The notes under the pieces are model-generated. The model saw only the letters and a list, made by a program, of their open reading frames with translations, did no database searches and was not told the DNA's origin. Positions 1 through 12,600 of a stretch of DNA of 64,000 bases are shown piece after piece; the stretch's first letter is position 1; every line of letters begins with the position of its first letter. Position numbers and translations under genes: made by a program. This DNA is from Prosopocoilus inquinatus (Eukaryota; Arthropoda; Insecta; Coleoptera; Lucanidae), in contig CM069870.1 in the NCBI GenBank assembly GCA_036172665.1, positions 67,022,212 through 67,086,211 of the forward strand. The letters are read 5' to 3'.

Positions 1-1129
1 GTACTACTGCAGACTGAATCCCATTAAATAAAATAAATAAATAAATAAATAATTAAGGGCCGTTTTATGAACAACTACACCATGTTAAAAATAATTGTTC
101 TCTTGCGCATCTATTTATTGCATATTTATGCTTGTCCTTTTGAAAAGTGATGGTGTTATTTTCTGTAGATATTTTTATACCTATCGTATAAGTCGTAGTT
201 TTTTTCTTTTTTTTTTTAGCCGCAGTGAATAGTAGAATATTTTTACGAATCGATCCCAGTGCCTGAGCTTTTTGGATGAATTTTTTTTTGTATAAAAATC
301 GAAAAAACGAAGGGTTATTAAAAAAAAGGATGAGATCTCAAGTTTACTATTATTTTAATTATTATTATTATTTGATTTTTCTGTTTTGTTTTAGCTTAGT
401 TTGTAGTACTCTGTCTCCGTCTATGAACCGTACTTGTGTGTAACTTTAAGTTAAATAATGTATTTTTAATTATTATTGACTGTGCAATTTCACATTCCAT
501 TTTTTTTTCTGTAATACTTTTTATTTTTGTACTTAGTGAATATTGTGATTTTTACATTAAATATTTATATCCGTTCAAAGTTTTTATTTAGGAAACCTTG
601 AACAAAAGAAGCATTATTGTGGTAAGTAATGTGATTTTAAGTAACCTGGGCGACTTTTTTTTTAAATTACGACTTTACTAAAAGTGCAGATTTTTTCCTT
701 GAAATTAGAGAAAAAGAAGGAAAATTGTTTTAACTATTAAAAAAATTAGGAAAATGCATAATATCAGTGAATCGAAAAAGATTCTTAGATCCTTTAGTAT
801 AGGCCACCGTCTGAACGACCGACAATATCGGGTTGCCTATCTAAGGCTTGTTTTCTTTTTTTTACAGAGAAGTCAAATTTATCTTTTTAACAAACAGGCA
901 CGTTATTAAAGTTAATTACTTATAATATTTAAATGATGAACATATAAAATAGCGACATCTTACTATCGCTTTTTGACCTAACATTGCAGTAGGATAGACA
1001 AATTGAAGCGGGATTTGCTCCTAATGAGTCCCCCATGCAAGGCGGCCATGCTTGCTGTCAAAGCATAATGAAAGATTTTAGAAAAATTTTGTGCAAATCG
1101 TTTTTGATTGCAGTGAGAACCTCGAGCAG

Positions 1130-1176
1130 CCTCTGGACAGCTGTTTCAGCCCTGCTTGGGGCTTCTTCAGCAGAAA
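1130..1176 (-). ncRNA. Type I hammerhead ribozyme, retrozyme A left arm
   Basis: On the minus strand: helix I TTTCTG, core CTGAAGA, helix II AGCCC/GGGCT with a 6-nt loop, GAAA, palindromic helix III ACAGCTGT, C17, then the helix I partner CAGAGG. All conserved core bases are present. Helix III has no room for a loop, a feature known from PLE and retrozyme hammerheads, which are thought to work as dimers. Confidence 0.8.
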
Positions 1177-1267
1177 CGTAGCTCGACATTCCCACTGCAG
1201 ACCATTCTAAATTTGCGAATAAATTGGGCAAGTCGTTTTTGGTCTGCAGTGGGAATGTCGAGCTACG

Positions 1268-1314
1268 TTTCTGCTGAAGAAGCCCCAAGCAGGGCTGAAA
1301 CAGCTGTCCAGAGG
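1268..1314 (+). ncRNA. Type I hammerhead ribozyme, retrozyme A right arm
   Basis: Plus-strand copy of the same motif. CTGAAGA is at 1274-1280 and the predicted cleavage is after C1308, just before CAGAGG at 1309-1314. It is identical in core and helices to the copies near 17.7 and 18.0 kb. Confidence 0.8.
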
Positions 1315-2959
1315 CTGCTCGAGGTTCTCACTGCAATCAAAAACGATTTGCACAAAAATTTTTCTATAATATTTAAAGTAAAATTAATAATTTTCCCCAT
1401 GAATACAAGTGGAAATTAAAAGAAAATAATTATAGATTATTAATTTTAGAACGTCTGTTATTTCTTTTCGGAAATCAGGAAGGATTGGCCAATTGTTTAA
1501 ACATTTAAAAATTAGGAAAGTGCATAATCTCTGTCAAGTGGGAACATTTTTAAAAGTTCCTTGACAGAAATTTATTTTTACCGTCTTTGTGTGTAGGAAA
1601 CCGCTCAAACGGCTGAGGTCATTGGGCTGCCTATACGAGGACCTTATTGTTGAAAGAAGTCTATTTTTTGACAAACTGACGTGGTATTAAAATTAATTGT
1701 TGATGATATTTAAAGGTAAATTAATACGGGGTTTCATTCACTGGGAAAAGTCAGGGAATTGAGAAAGGATTAACGTTAACATTAGGAAAAATTCGAGGAA
1801 TTTGCTTGTTTTAATCGAAAAGTCAGTGAAATTAATTGAAGAACTGGAAATTTGAATACAATTTTCTTTTCTAAAATTGGAAAAAATGGAAAATTATTTT
1901 AAATATTAAGAGAATTAATAGAATTGTTTGATTTGAAAAAGTGTATGACGTTTTTAACAAGAAGATTCGTGGGCCCTCAGTGTAGGCAACCATATAAACG
2001 ACTGTGATAGTTGAATTGCCTACACAAAGACTTCCTGTTGTCTAGAAAATCTAATTTATTATTTTTTAAACGATCAGGCATGTTATTAAAATTAATTGCT
2101 TATGGTTTTTAACGGTTATTCAGCAATTCTCTCCACGATACACGCGATTTTAAAAAAAAGACAATAAATTATTGATTGTATATCTACTATTTTTGTTCTA
2201 GAATAAGGAAATAATTCTTTAATCATGCATAAATTTGGAAAGTTGCATAATCGCAGTATATGGTAAAAGTTTTTTGAGTAAGAAAACGTCGGGAAAGGTT
2301 TCAGTGAAAATAAAGTGGGAACCCCTGTGATAATTTTCTTTATTAATACAACTGAAAATTTCTGAAATTGCGAAGAATTGGGTAATTGTTTAAACATTTA
2401 AAAATACGGAAAACTGCATAAGCATCTCAGCCAATTAAGAAAGTTTTTTTGACGAAGATTACTCTTACCGCCTTTAGTGTAGGCAACCGTACAAACTGGT
2501 GAGGTCACCGGGATGCCTATAATGTAAGGCATCTCCTTGATAAGAAGAATCTAATTTAATTATTTTTAGACAAACTTGTATATTATTAAAATTAATTGTT
2601 GGTAATTTTCCTTAAGATTAAGATTCTTTAATAACCCATTAATGCACGTGAAAATTAAATTACTATTTTTTGTTATTTCTGTTCTTTTTTCTGTAAAATC
2701 AAAAAGAATTGAATTGGAAAATTGTTTAAGCATGTAAATTTGGGGGGAAGTTGATTATATTTAATCTTAGTCAATTGTGAAAATGTGTCAGTTGTTTGAA
2801 GAAAAGTTAGGAAAAGCCAGTGGGAAAATTCTTCAGTTACTTAGCAAAAGTTTATTTTTACCGCCTTTGGTATAGGCAACCGTACATACTGGCGGGGTCA
2901 TCGGTTAGCCTATACTAAGGCATTTCGGGACTTTTACAATTGAAGGGGCCTCAAATTTC

Positions 2960-4123
2960 AGGTCTCAAAAATTGTTTAATTTAAAATGTTTGTTCTTATG
3001 CGTACATTCCTTCTTAATATATACGTATACGGTTCATTTTTCCTTTAAACATTAATTAAAATATGTTTGGAATCGAAATGATTAGAGCTGCAACACCAAA
3101 TCTAGACAGGGTTGCCAACCTTGCCCCGCAATGGTTTTTATCTTCTGTTTGTGCAATTTGTTGGTAAACGCAACAAATAAATAACTAAATGAATGAAATA
3201 TTTCTTTTCAATTTGAAGAATAGCTCGTTATTTAACAGTACCAGATGGCGCTGTAAGAAATCACTTCATGTTGACCGGTTCAAATCGAAATACTTGTCGA
3301 AATCTTCATTCATTTGGTAACACTGACTACGAATCTCCTATATATGACTCGGGGAGTACGTAATTGCGGTGCAAATATGACTTAAATTTTTTTTAACAAT
3401 ATTTCAAACAGTCTCGATTGTTTTTGGACATGTCCAGATTTACATAAATCTGAAATCAAGAAACTTGTGGAAATTATGCTACCGCTTTATCACAATTACG
3501 TTAACTTCTGGTCACCTATCGACACCTGGTGGCAAGTTGCGCTGAGAAGTCAATCCCGAAGCTACTTTCAGAAAGAGAAGGGTATGGGTTAAAACAGATA
3601 CGGGCGTCAGGGAGTAACCCCAGCCGATGTACGCTCAATGGAACCGACTCCCAAGTATCCACAGAGCGCGATATTTGCACACTCGATCATTCAAGATGGT
3701 TTTTACGACGCAGCAAAACACCAAAATGTACTTAATAATAAATATATTTAGAAGGACCAGGCTAACTTAGTACAAGGAGGTAAGCCTTGAGGATTTAGAA
3801 TAACCTAAATAATTCGAACTCGAATAACGAACTGTTGAATACTCTGATACGATATACAACTTAAACAGTGAACGAATTCAAATAGGTGCAGTGCATAGGG
3901 TTGTCACACGTCCGGATTTCCCTGGACATGTTCGGGTTTTACGGCAGTCCGGGGACGGGTTTTGATAACTGTCCGGATTTTAGCAAAGTCCCAAACCTAG
4001 ACAGAGAATCTGCCAAGACAATTAAAATTTACAGCACCATTTAATTAATGAGAAGGACGATCAACGGCTGAATGAAAAAGTTAGGGCATCAATTAAAAAA
4101 AAAATTAACATTGACGTCACATC
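2960..4123. other. No gene seen
   Basis: AT-rich sequence with no open frame showing recognisable protein features. A 'gtccgg'-rich stretch at 3900-4000 is related to one at 4395-4490, with the 4124-4236 foldback between them. This suggests one older repeat split by an insertion. Confidence 0.5.
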
Positions 4124-4236
4124 GTTGAATTCCTGGCTTCCGGTTGGAACCTCGGATTTTTTCTACTGACTACTAGAAGCAATCCGAGGAGAGACGCGGT
4201 TGCAACCGGAAGCCAGGAATTCAACGATGGACGACG
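4124..4236. repeat. Foldback element (~113 bp), family shared with lipase intron at 33.6 kb
   Basis: Arms of about 33 bp, from 'catcgttgaattcctggctt' to 'aagccaggaattcaacgatg', form a near-perfect inverted repeat around a short centre. The right arm and following bases (accggaagcc...gaattcaac...gacgacggcc) recur at 33781-33815 beside the hammerhead in intron 1 of the fourth lipase gene. No hammerhead core is visible in this copy. Confidence 0.7.
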
Positions 4237-4674
4237 GCCGCGGAAGCCTTCAAGTTAGATTGACGTCACAGTGGAAAAACAAATGCTGATCAAGAAAAGA
4301 TTTTTGTTAAAATGTTTTTTTTTTGGATGTAAATTAACAAATTTACCTGTTACAGAATTTTGCAAAAAAAACACATTTATAAAAAAATGTGTTTTTTCCG
4401 GACAGCGAAGATGCAATAAAATACTAGTGAAATATCTCCGCTGTCCGAATTTTGAACGGATTTTTAAGTGCCCTTGTCCTGGTTTTTAAATTTTAGAGAT
4501 GGCAATCCTACCTTCACAGGAACGTGAAACGATAATAATCCAATCTTCTTAAATGAAACTTGGCTTAAATTGCACGAGAAAACTTTAAACTAATACAAAA
4601 ACTTGTGTCGAAAATATTTACGTAAAACAATTAAATTTACGTGAATTATAAAACGATTTCGAAGTTCTAGAAGG

Positions 4675-5545
4675 TCGGTGTTGCAGCGTGACTCAGTTGC
4701 AGCTGTCTATCGGGAATGCATCATAAACTTCGGTTAATGCGATCGTACCAATATAGGTACGTCATAGTGGCGACCTCGAGGAAATGGAATTTTCTCTCTC
4801 GGAAATGCGTCAAACTTCGGTCAAAGCGATCGTAGCAACATCGCACCTCTACGACCCTCGAGCAGGTGCGTCTTAGTGGCGACCTCTAGGAAATGGAACA
4901 TTCACTGCGTAACTAGCCGCACACCTGGTACGAGAAAGAGCAGAAGAAAATGCAGAAGCGAAAATAAAATTCCTCTGTGAAAACAAAGAAGTCCTACTTA
5001 ATGTTTAACTTACAGATCTGGATAATCCGTTCGAAAAAGTTTGCTCGAAAGCAAATCAGATGACTCGTAAGACTTATATAATTCCAGACAGATTGCACTA
5101 TAGAATTTTGCAACCCAATTGTACACAAATTCACGCAACTAAACAAACCGCGTATTTACCTTAACGTGTCGAATAGTGAAGGGCGGTGAAGAAGGAAGCC
5201 GCCGAGTGCCGACTCCCTCTACAAGTCAAAGTGACGAGCCAATCCGAATACAGGACGCGAAGAGCGGGATCGCTTAAAACCAATGAAAATACTTAATTTT
5301 AAACGGCAAGAGATTGTCACTTCCGGGGCCCTATTCTCAAGTCACTCGACTATGTGTCGTATGCGAAAATGACGTCAAAATGACGTAGTCTTTTACACAA
5401 AACTACACAGATCGTTCGAGACTTGACGTCATTTTCGCATACGACACATAGTCGAGTGACTTGAGAATAGGGCCTCCGGGACGCAATGTTGTCACCTTAC
5501 TGAATCAAGCACATTCAACACGTGGTTGCCGAAAAGTAACTAGAA
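4675..5545. repeat. Dispersed repeat, copy 1
   Basis: Homologous along most of its length to 12655-13760. Shared landmarks are 'tggcgacctcgaggaaatgg', 'gcagaagcgaaaata', 'gagccaatccg', 'acgcaatgtt' and 'cacacgtggttgccgaaa' (the last with small differences). It has no ORF of note and the type is unknown. It is useful because the second copy serves as an empty site for the insertion at 5327-5474. Confidence 0.65.
5327..5474. mobile_element. 148-bp MITE with ~50-bp terminal inverted repeats
   Basis: It begins GGCCCTATTCTCAAGTCACT and ends with the reverse complement, and the arms are nearly perfect. It is flanked by TCCGG at 5322-5326 and 5475-5479. The paralogous repeat near 13688 lacks it and has one copy of the target, which confirms an insertion with a 5-bp target duplication. 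Confidence 0.85.
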
Positions 5546-6335
5546 ATCAACTGGTAAAAATTAGAAAAAAATCCATCTTCGCAGTCAGTTGTGAGAGTTT
5601 GTCAGTTTTTTGAGACGAAAAGTCAGAAAAAATGTTTCAGTGGAAATAAATTGGAAATCTTCTTTCTCTTATAGAACACAAGTCTTACAATTAATTTAAT
5701 TTAAATAACAGAACAGAGGCGTGGAAAACATACGAATATTTAAAAATGAAATGTTTCCTAGAGTTCATTTATTCAGTATTCAATATTATTTTAAAATGCA
5801 ATGACTATAAAAATTTGTTCGTTCGTAAACCTAGTTACATAGTCGAAAATAATAATTATGTATAATTACCTTGACATAAACAGTTTATTCTATCTTTCCG
5901 CTGGAAAATAAAGATAAAACTCTAATAAAATTGAGTAAAAGTAAACAAATCAGAGCTTAAAGTTTGTTTACCTAATTTTTTAAACGAATAATAAAAAAGT
6001 GTCTTTTAAACGAACAATAGAAAAATTATACATAGATTCTTGAAGGACTTGTTTATTTGTCACGCTTACTAAATTTTTTGATCGTTAAACATAGATTGAT
6101 TCTCCAAAACGAGTTATTCATGCTAAAGCCCCTTTCCGTCAGATACAGATCGCCTTTTTTTAATTTAAATGACGCGAGTGCACCGCTTCACAAAATTAAA
6201 CAACGCACGTAAGCATTCGCTTCAATTATCTGGAATCTAATTTGTTTACTCTATTCCGGAGATAAGCGAATGAATCAGATTTTCGTACCGCAAACCTGGT
6301 TACTGATTGGCGAGATACACCTAAGTTTCGTACAG
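5546..6335. other. Intergenic, upstream of lipase gene 1
   Basis: AT-rich with no ORF or motif of note. 5560-5660 weakly resembles the satellite at 0.7-3 kb. Confidence 0.4.
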
Positions 6336-6397
6336 TATAAAAGCTGAACTATGATTCGTAGAAGCAATCAGTTCAAAGTTAGTTAAGTCCAACTCAG
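6336..6397 (+). promoter_or_regulatory. TATA box, initiator and 5'UTR exon of lipase gene 1
   Basis: TATAAAAG at 6336-6343 lies about 32 bp upstream of an insect-type initiator TCAGT at 6368-6372. A good donor, CAG|GTAAGG, follows at 6397/6398. This gives a ~28-nt first exon without an ATG, to be joined to the acceptor TTTTGTAG ending at 6678. The spacing is what a focused RNA polymerase II promoter would show. Confidence 0.65.
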
Positions 6398-6680
6398 GTA
6401 AGGCAAGCCCTTGACTTATTTACCTTCTTGATTAAGTTAATAGTTTATTTTTTTATTATTTTTATTTTATTTGCATTTGCTCTCTTTCTTCTGTGTCAAA
6501 AATATTTTAACAAATTTGAAATCATTTTAGTAGATTAGATGCAATAATATCTTCTAGTATGCAAATAGTTTTGGGGGAATCCTCTCATTAAGGACTTGGC
6601 TCCTTCGCCGCCTCGTCGATTCATCCACTAAAACTTCATTTTACGTACTTGAAACAAACTAAACAGCTGCTTTTGTAGCA

Positions 6681-9600
6681 ATGGATGAAAGTTTCGTGCA
6701 TTTCTACCTCTTCGCAGACCCAAACGATTGTTCGAAAGGCGTCCGAATCAACTCGCTCAAAACCAACAAGTTCCCCATCAATCCAAACTTGCCCGTAAAA
6801 ATTCTCTGCCATGGTTGGATGGATGACAAGAAGTCTTTCTGGTACGAACCCACGGTTTCTGCGTATTTGCAGAAGGGTGGCGTGAACATAATCACGACGG
6901 ATTGGGGCAAATATGCGAAGGCCTGTTATGGAACTTCGGTGAAGACGGTCAGGACCGTTGGGTATTTCATCGCCTTGCTCATCACCGAGTTGGCTCAGAT
7001 TTATGGGATTCCGTTGAGCAATTTTCATGTCATCGGGCATTCCCTGGGATCTCACATAGCCGGATTCGCTGGTAATTTTTTTTAATTTTCAAAAAATTAA
7101 TCGCTACGTACAGGGTGTCCCACTTAAGGCGGATTCTTTCATACCTCTCTAGGTATTAATTTTAAGAAAAAATGTTTCTAATGAAACTTTTACAGGATCA
7201 TGTAGAGCATATTCTAAAATTACTTTGACGTATACAGAGTGTACATGATAGGTACGGATTTTACTCTTGCCATAGATATCCAAGCTATCCTAAGAAGAAA
7301 CTTCTATTGCTGAGGATGAGAAAATGAGAGCAAACTTGCCGTTTTTTTAATGGTTAAATATTATTTAGAAGTCGATCGTCTTTCGTTGTGTAAAAAAAAT
7401 CTAGCCGCTTTACGTACGACAGCTTTATTAAGCTGGCTTCCCACGGTGCGCACCTTCAAGTCTCCGTTTTAGTTCGTGAGGGGTTGGACGATTTCGGTGA
7501 TTTACGAAAAATAATCGACTTTTTTACATGCAAATAATTTGGGTCGCTTCTCAGACGTTTACTTCACAAAAAAAAAGAATAAACGTTGCTTTTCGAACGC
7601 CGCGCCGTTTGTTTGGTTTTGTTTTCTTAATCAAAACAAGTCTTCCACTTATTTTGTCAAGGTTTAGTTTCGGATGAATTTCACCGAAAATTAATCCAAA
7701 ACAAAAAATTAATCTTTATTTTATTTTTTTGGTAAGAATTTACTGAAAAGTCGTTCGTCTTTTGTTTAGCTTAAAAGTCGAGTCGTTTTGCGGACATCAT
7801 CGGTTTTAAAAGAGCCGAACCAATTGCAGCACTTGAGCAGCGGTCTTGAACGATCGCCTTTTGTTTTTAATCGAAATTAAATTAAATATTTTACTGAAAA
7901 GTCGATCGTCTTTTACAAATAAATCGAGTCGCTTTGCGGACGTCAACTTTATTAAGCGGGTTTCCCACGATGCGTGCTTCCAAGAGCGAGCACAAGTCTC
8001 CTTTTTATTTCGTGAAGGTTTAGATTTCTATGATTTGTAGAAAAATAATCGACCGTCTTTTGTTTCATCCAAAATTGAGTCACTTTGCTGATGTTGTCTG
8101 GAACGTTGAATGTCATCTTGTCGACCGTCTTTGCCTTTTTAATCAAACCGATCAATGTTTATTTTTCGACGAATTTCATCGAAAATAATCTTTTGTTTTA
8201 TCCAAATTCGAGTGGCTGCGCGGGAGTGCGCATAAAAGTCGAGCACAAGAGAATTAAAAAATTCAAAAGTCTGGTTTCTTTTTTCTTTTCTTTTTTTTTA
8301 TTGAAAAGTCAACTGTCTTATGTTTAGTAAAAAAAAATGTAACCGCTTTGCTGACGTCAGCATCATCAACATTTTGTTTTTAATCGAAACAACGGGTTCC
8401 CCTTTTATTTCGTGAACGCTGGAATGTCGACGAATTTCACCGATAAATAATCGACTGTCTCTTGTTTGATCTAAATTCGAGTCGCTTCGTAGACCTTCAC
8501 GTTTAGAGAAAAAAAGAAAGTGCAGACTGAGCGCTTGAATGTCACCTTTTCGATCGTCATTTGTTTCGATTTCTTGTTTTTTTTTTTAGTAGATTTTAAT
8601 TGAAAAATTGATTGTCTTTTGTTTCGTAGAAAAAATCGAATCGTTTCGCAGACGTCAACATCAATGGAACAGAACCACTTACCTACTGCATTTGACCTCA
8701 CCGGCGTTCTTGATGATCTCCTTTTGTTTTTAATCGAAAAACAATCGACTGTCCTTTGTTTTATCCAAATTTTGAGTAGCTTCGCAGATGTTCACGTTAA
8801 AAAATAAAAAATAAATAAAAATAAATAAATAAACGATGAGGTGCAAATTGAGCGCTTGAATGTTGTCAGCTTTTCGATCGTCTTTTGTTTTTAATCTTCC
8901 ACTTGTGGATTTCGTTAAGGTTTAGGTATTTTTCGACGAATTTCATTGAAAAATAATCCATCGTCTTTTGTTTTATTCGAATTCAAGTGACTTCGGACAG
9001 TCGAAGACAATCATAAACGATTAAGCGCGTCTAATTTGTCACCTTTTTAAACGTGATTTTTGTGTTAGGTGTCATTTGTTTGATTAAAAATTCAAAAATG
9101 ACGTTGTTTTCATAGAAATCGTTCTTTTTATACTAAAGTAAATTCTCGCTTGATGTGTAAAGACATAATAAATTTTTAAATGTCGCCCATTTTTCTAACG
9201 TTTCGCTCTCAACAGATGGTGTCTTTAGGGAATAGCGCCCGAATATTTTCGCATGAGAATCCCCCTAAACAAACGTAATTTGAGTAGCAATACGATAGCA
9301 ATAAAGCAAACAAACGCGCAGAGAAAGGTTCCTTTTTAAATTCGTGAAATATGCATCATATTTATGAACAGATAAAATAGCGACATCTTACGTTCGCTTT
9401 TTGACCTGACAATGCAATAGGATAGACAAATTGAAGCGGGATTTGCTCCTAATAAGTCTCCCATGCAAGGCGGCCATGCTTGCTGTCAAAGCATAATGAA
9501 AGATTTAGAAAAATTTTGTGCAAATCGTTTTTGATTGCAGTGAGAACCTCGAGCATGGCCGCCTTGCATGGGGGACTTATTAGGAGCAAATCCCGCTTCA

Positions 9601-12600
9601 TTTGTCTATCCTATTGCAATGTCAGGTCAAAAAGCGATCGTAAGATGTCGCTATTTTATCTGTTCATCACTCTTATATCGCAATTGCGAATAAATTGGGC
9701 AAGTCGTTTTTGTTTGCGGTGGGAATGTTGAGCTACGTCTCTGCTGAAGAAGCCCCAAGCAGAGCTGAAACAGCTGTACAGAGGCTGCTCGAGGTTTTCA
9801 CTGCAATCAAAAACGATTTGCACAAAATTTTTCTGTATCATATTTATGTCTGCAATGTCTAAAAAAAGAAGACTGCTACTTCAGGAACGTAGGAATTATA
9901 ACTGATATAAACTGTAACATGTTTTATGTACGTAGTCAAAGATAAAATAACATTTTTTCATAAATAATCTTTAAACGTTTCAATACAAATTATTAATTAT
10001 AATTTGGGAAAGACTCATTTTTGAACGCAAGTGTACATGAGCTTTTTTCTTCGTATTAACAAGTAGAATACGTCCCTGAAGTAGCGACAATATTTTTTTA
10101 CACCCTGTACATTTGCCATAAGTATCTATTTAATTAATTTTAATTTTGATGGTAGCTTAAACTAAGAAAGTAAATGAAATTATTGAAACCTAAAAAAATA
10201 CTGCCACAATTTTAGTAAAAATCAGAAACATCGTTTTTAGTCTTTTATAATTACGTCTCAGTTTTGAATAATAAATTAAATAAACAAATAACAAGGCGAT
10301 TATAAATTTAAGGTCACCAACAAATATTCTTACTTAATCTTTATAATCTGTTTTTTTTTGATAGATTGAGTCGTCGTACCTACTTCCTTATCTAATTTAA
10401 TCTGCGTTATTTACCGACACCTTTCCTCGACTCGTTAAGCATGTGTTTACATTTTTGCGATTGCGTGATTGCGTTCTTCAAACTTCAGTTTAGCCGAATT
10501 CTTGATTTCAGGAAAGAACATAATTGCGGAAAAGAGACAAACAATCGGCCGAATAACCGGGCTGGACCCTGCCGGACCGTCTTTCATGGGGAAACCCCCG
10601 GAGGCGCGGCTGTGCTCTGACGACGCGGCCTTCGTCGACGTCATCCACACCGACGCGGGTGGGGCCGGGTACAGGGATTCCTTGGGGCACGTCGATTTTT
10701 ACCCGAACGGAGGAACGAAAAAACAAAATGGCTGCAAATCATTGGACTGTAAGTTAAATAACTGCGGAAACAAAATTCAGTCATCATATCGCAGGAAAGT
10801 CTGCCTTATCTATAACGTAAATAATTACTTAATAATATTTACATGAAAGTTAAATTGATAACATATCGGTAATAATTACGTAAAAGGGGGTCTAATGAAA
10901 TTCGGGATAATTTCCTCGGTATTTAAATGTTTTGTTATAAGCAGGGAAAAGAATTCAGGTCACTTAGTGTTGGATGCTTTTTACGCCGAATGTACTATTT
11001 ACTCTTGCTACTTTCCGCGGCTCGAATTTTTATTGAGTAGGAGAGGAAGGAATGGAATGCGAGTTTTTCATTGCGCAGAGACTATTGTGGGCGGGCCTAA
11101 TACAGTCCGACTAAATTTTCATACTGTTTGCATAACAAGCGGCCCGAATTCTTTTCCCTGGTTATAAGCTATAAATAATATAACGGTTGAGTCGACTGTT
11201 TGAATTTCTCGCATACAAATTCGAATGATTAGGTTGGTACCAGTTCCGTAGCTGGGGGGGGGGGCGCCAAGGAAGACAGAGTCTGCCCTGGAAAATTTCC
11301 TAAGCTTCCTCTAAGATATTCTAATCTTTCAATATTTAACATCACAGGATGCCCTAAGAATCTAGCGAGATTTTGGTACTCTGTTTTTCGTTCGCATTAT
11401 CCACAGGGGATCAATGAAAATAAAAAGAAAAAACAGTCAATAAAACCGGAAACAAGGAAAATCGATGAAATTAAATAGAAATCAGAAGCGACGAAGAACA
11501 AAAAGTTAATAGTAGAGAGAATCTAAAAATAACCGACAAAATAAAACAAAAGGCGATCAATAAAGTTAAACAAAGACGAAATATTAAAAAAAAAACGGCG
11601 AACGCGAATCAGGAAAAATTGCCGAAAGTTGGTATAAAGCAAGAGATAAACGATAAAACAAAAAAGAATCTAACCTAACATAATATACAGCTTTTATACA
11701 TGATTCATTGATCAGTGACTTTTGAAAAATAAAATGAACATTTTCCGTTAATTTATTAATGTTAGTCTTAGCCCACGACTGTACCATGCGTATACCGGCT
11801 ATACCCTGTACCATATCTGTTGCACAAGTGACGAATATTAAGTAATCGATTTCTCACATACCACAATTGCGTACGCTAGAGGAAAAAAATGTTTTCAAGA
11901 TAAATAAATTTATTAAATCAATTCTACACTGTAATGGGTTTGAAAAAAATGGAAAAACCCTCTGTTTATATTAATGTTGATAAAGAAGAACGCGATTTTT
12001 GTGTTTGGCCAACATAGCGTTGCCAATTTGGTGTATTTTACACCAAATATAGTGTATTTAAAAAGCACTTGGTGCTAAAAATAAAGTTTTTGATGGATGG
12101 CCTAAATTCCGATGCATTTTTATAACAATCGGTGCAAATTCTAGTGTTTTTATAAAAGAAAAAGAATGTCTTATGGCCGGTTGTACCAAACACTTAAGTT
12201 GAACTTAAATTTAAGTACTGCTTATAATGTGACACTTGAGGTTACAAAACATTCAGTAAATCATATTCTAAGCGGTGCTTAAAGTTAAGCTGACCTTAAG
12301 TGTTTGGTGCAACTGGCCATTAGTATTTTTAGATTCTTCTCTCATTTGCGCTTCTTATTCCGAATGGAGAAAAAGGCGCCTGTGTTATTTGCCGCGTAGA
12401 AACTTTCAAAGTAACTTTACATAACCTTATTTTCATTGAAAACGTTCCTTAGAGAAGACGTTTGTGGTTATGTAATGAACTTACTTAGTAAAAAAATTAT
12501 ATTTAAATCGATTTCACAAAGTGTCTGTGGAAACAAAATTACAAATCTTATTTTATAATACAGTTTGACGCTCTGGGGTTTTCGCTGAAAATAGGAAAGC

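Larger units (their letters stand above)
934..1364. mobile_element. Retrozyme-like composite A (inverted, HHR-bearing)
   Basis: The left part (to about 1205) is a minus-strand unit and the right part is a plus-strand partial unit of the same ~311-bp sequence found at 9.4, 17 and 57 kb. The insertion is flanked by a 13-bp direct repeat, TATAATATTTAAA, at 921-933 and 1365-1377. It interrupts unit 1 of the satellite. Both arms carry a hammerhead core. There is no reverse transcriptase. The short ORFs through it (ending ...AIKNDLHK) recur only because the DNA recurs. Confidence 0.8.
690..2960. repeat. Diverged tandem satellite, about five units of ~390 bp
   Basis: A recurring block contains 'aaaattaggaaa(a/g)tgcataat', then a core of the form 'taggcaaccg...cgg(g)ttgcctat', then 'aacaaactg...ttattaaaattaatt'. 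The cores begin near 803, 1591, 1981, 2479 and 2871. Spacings are about 390, 498 and 392 bp, and about 360 bp for the first pair once the 431-bp retroelement inserted in unit 1 is subtracted. Each core is a short imperfect inverted repeat. The units have diverged a lot, so the array is old. No coding potential is seen. Confidence 0.7.
7072..10511 (+). other. Intron of lipase gene 1, repeat-filled
   Basis: Between exons 6681-7071 and 10512-10748. It contains a 'tacagggtgtccc' transposon end near 7110, a long T-rich periodic repeat at 7370-9010, and retrozyme composite B at 9367-9836. No other gene is seen. Confidence 0.7.
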
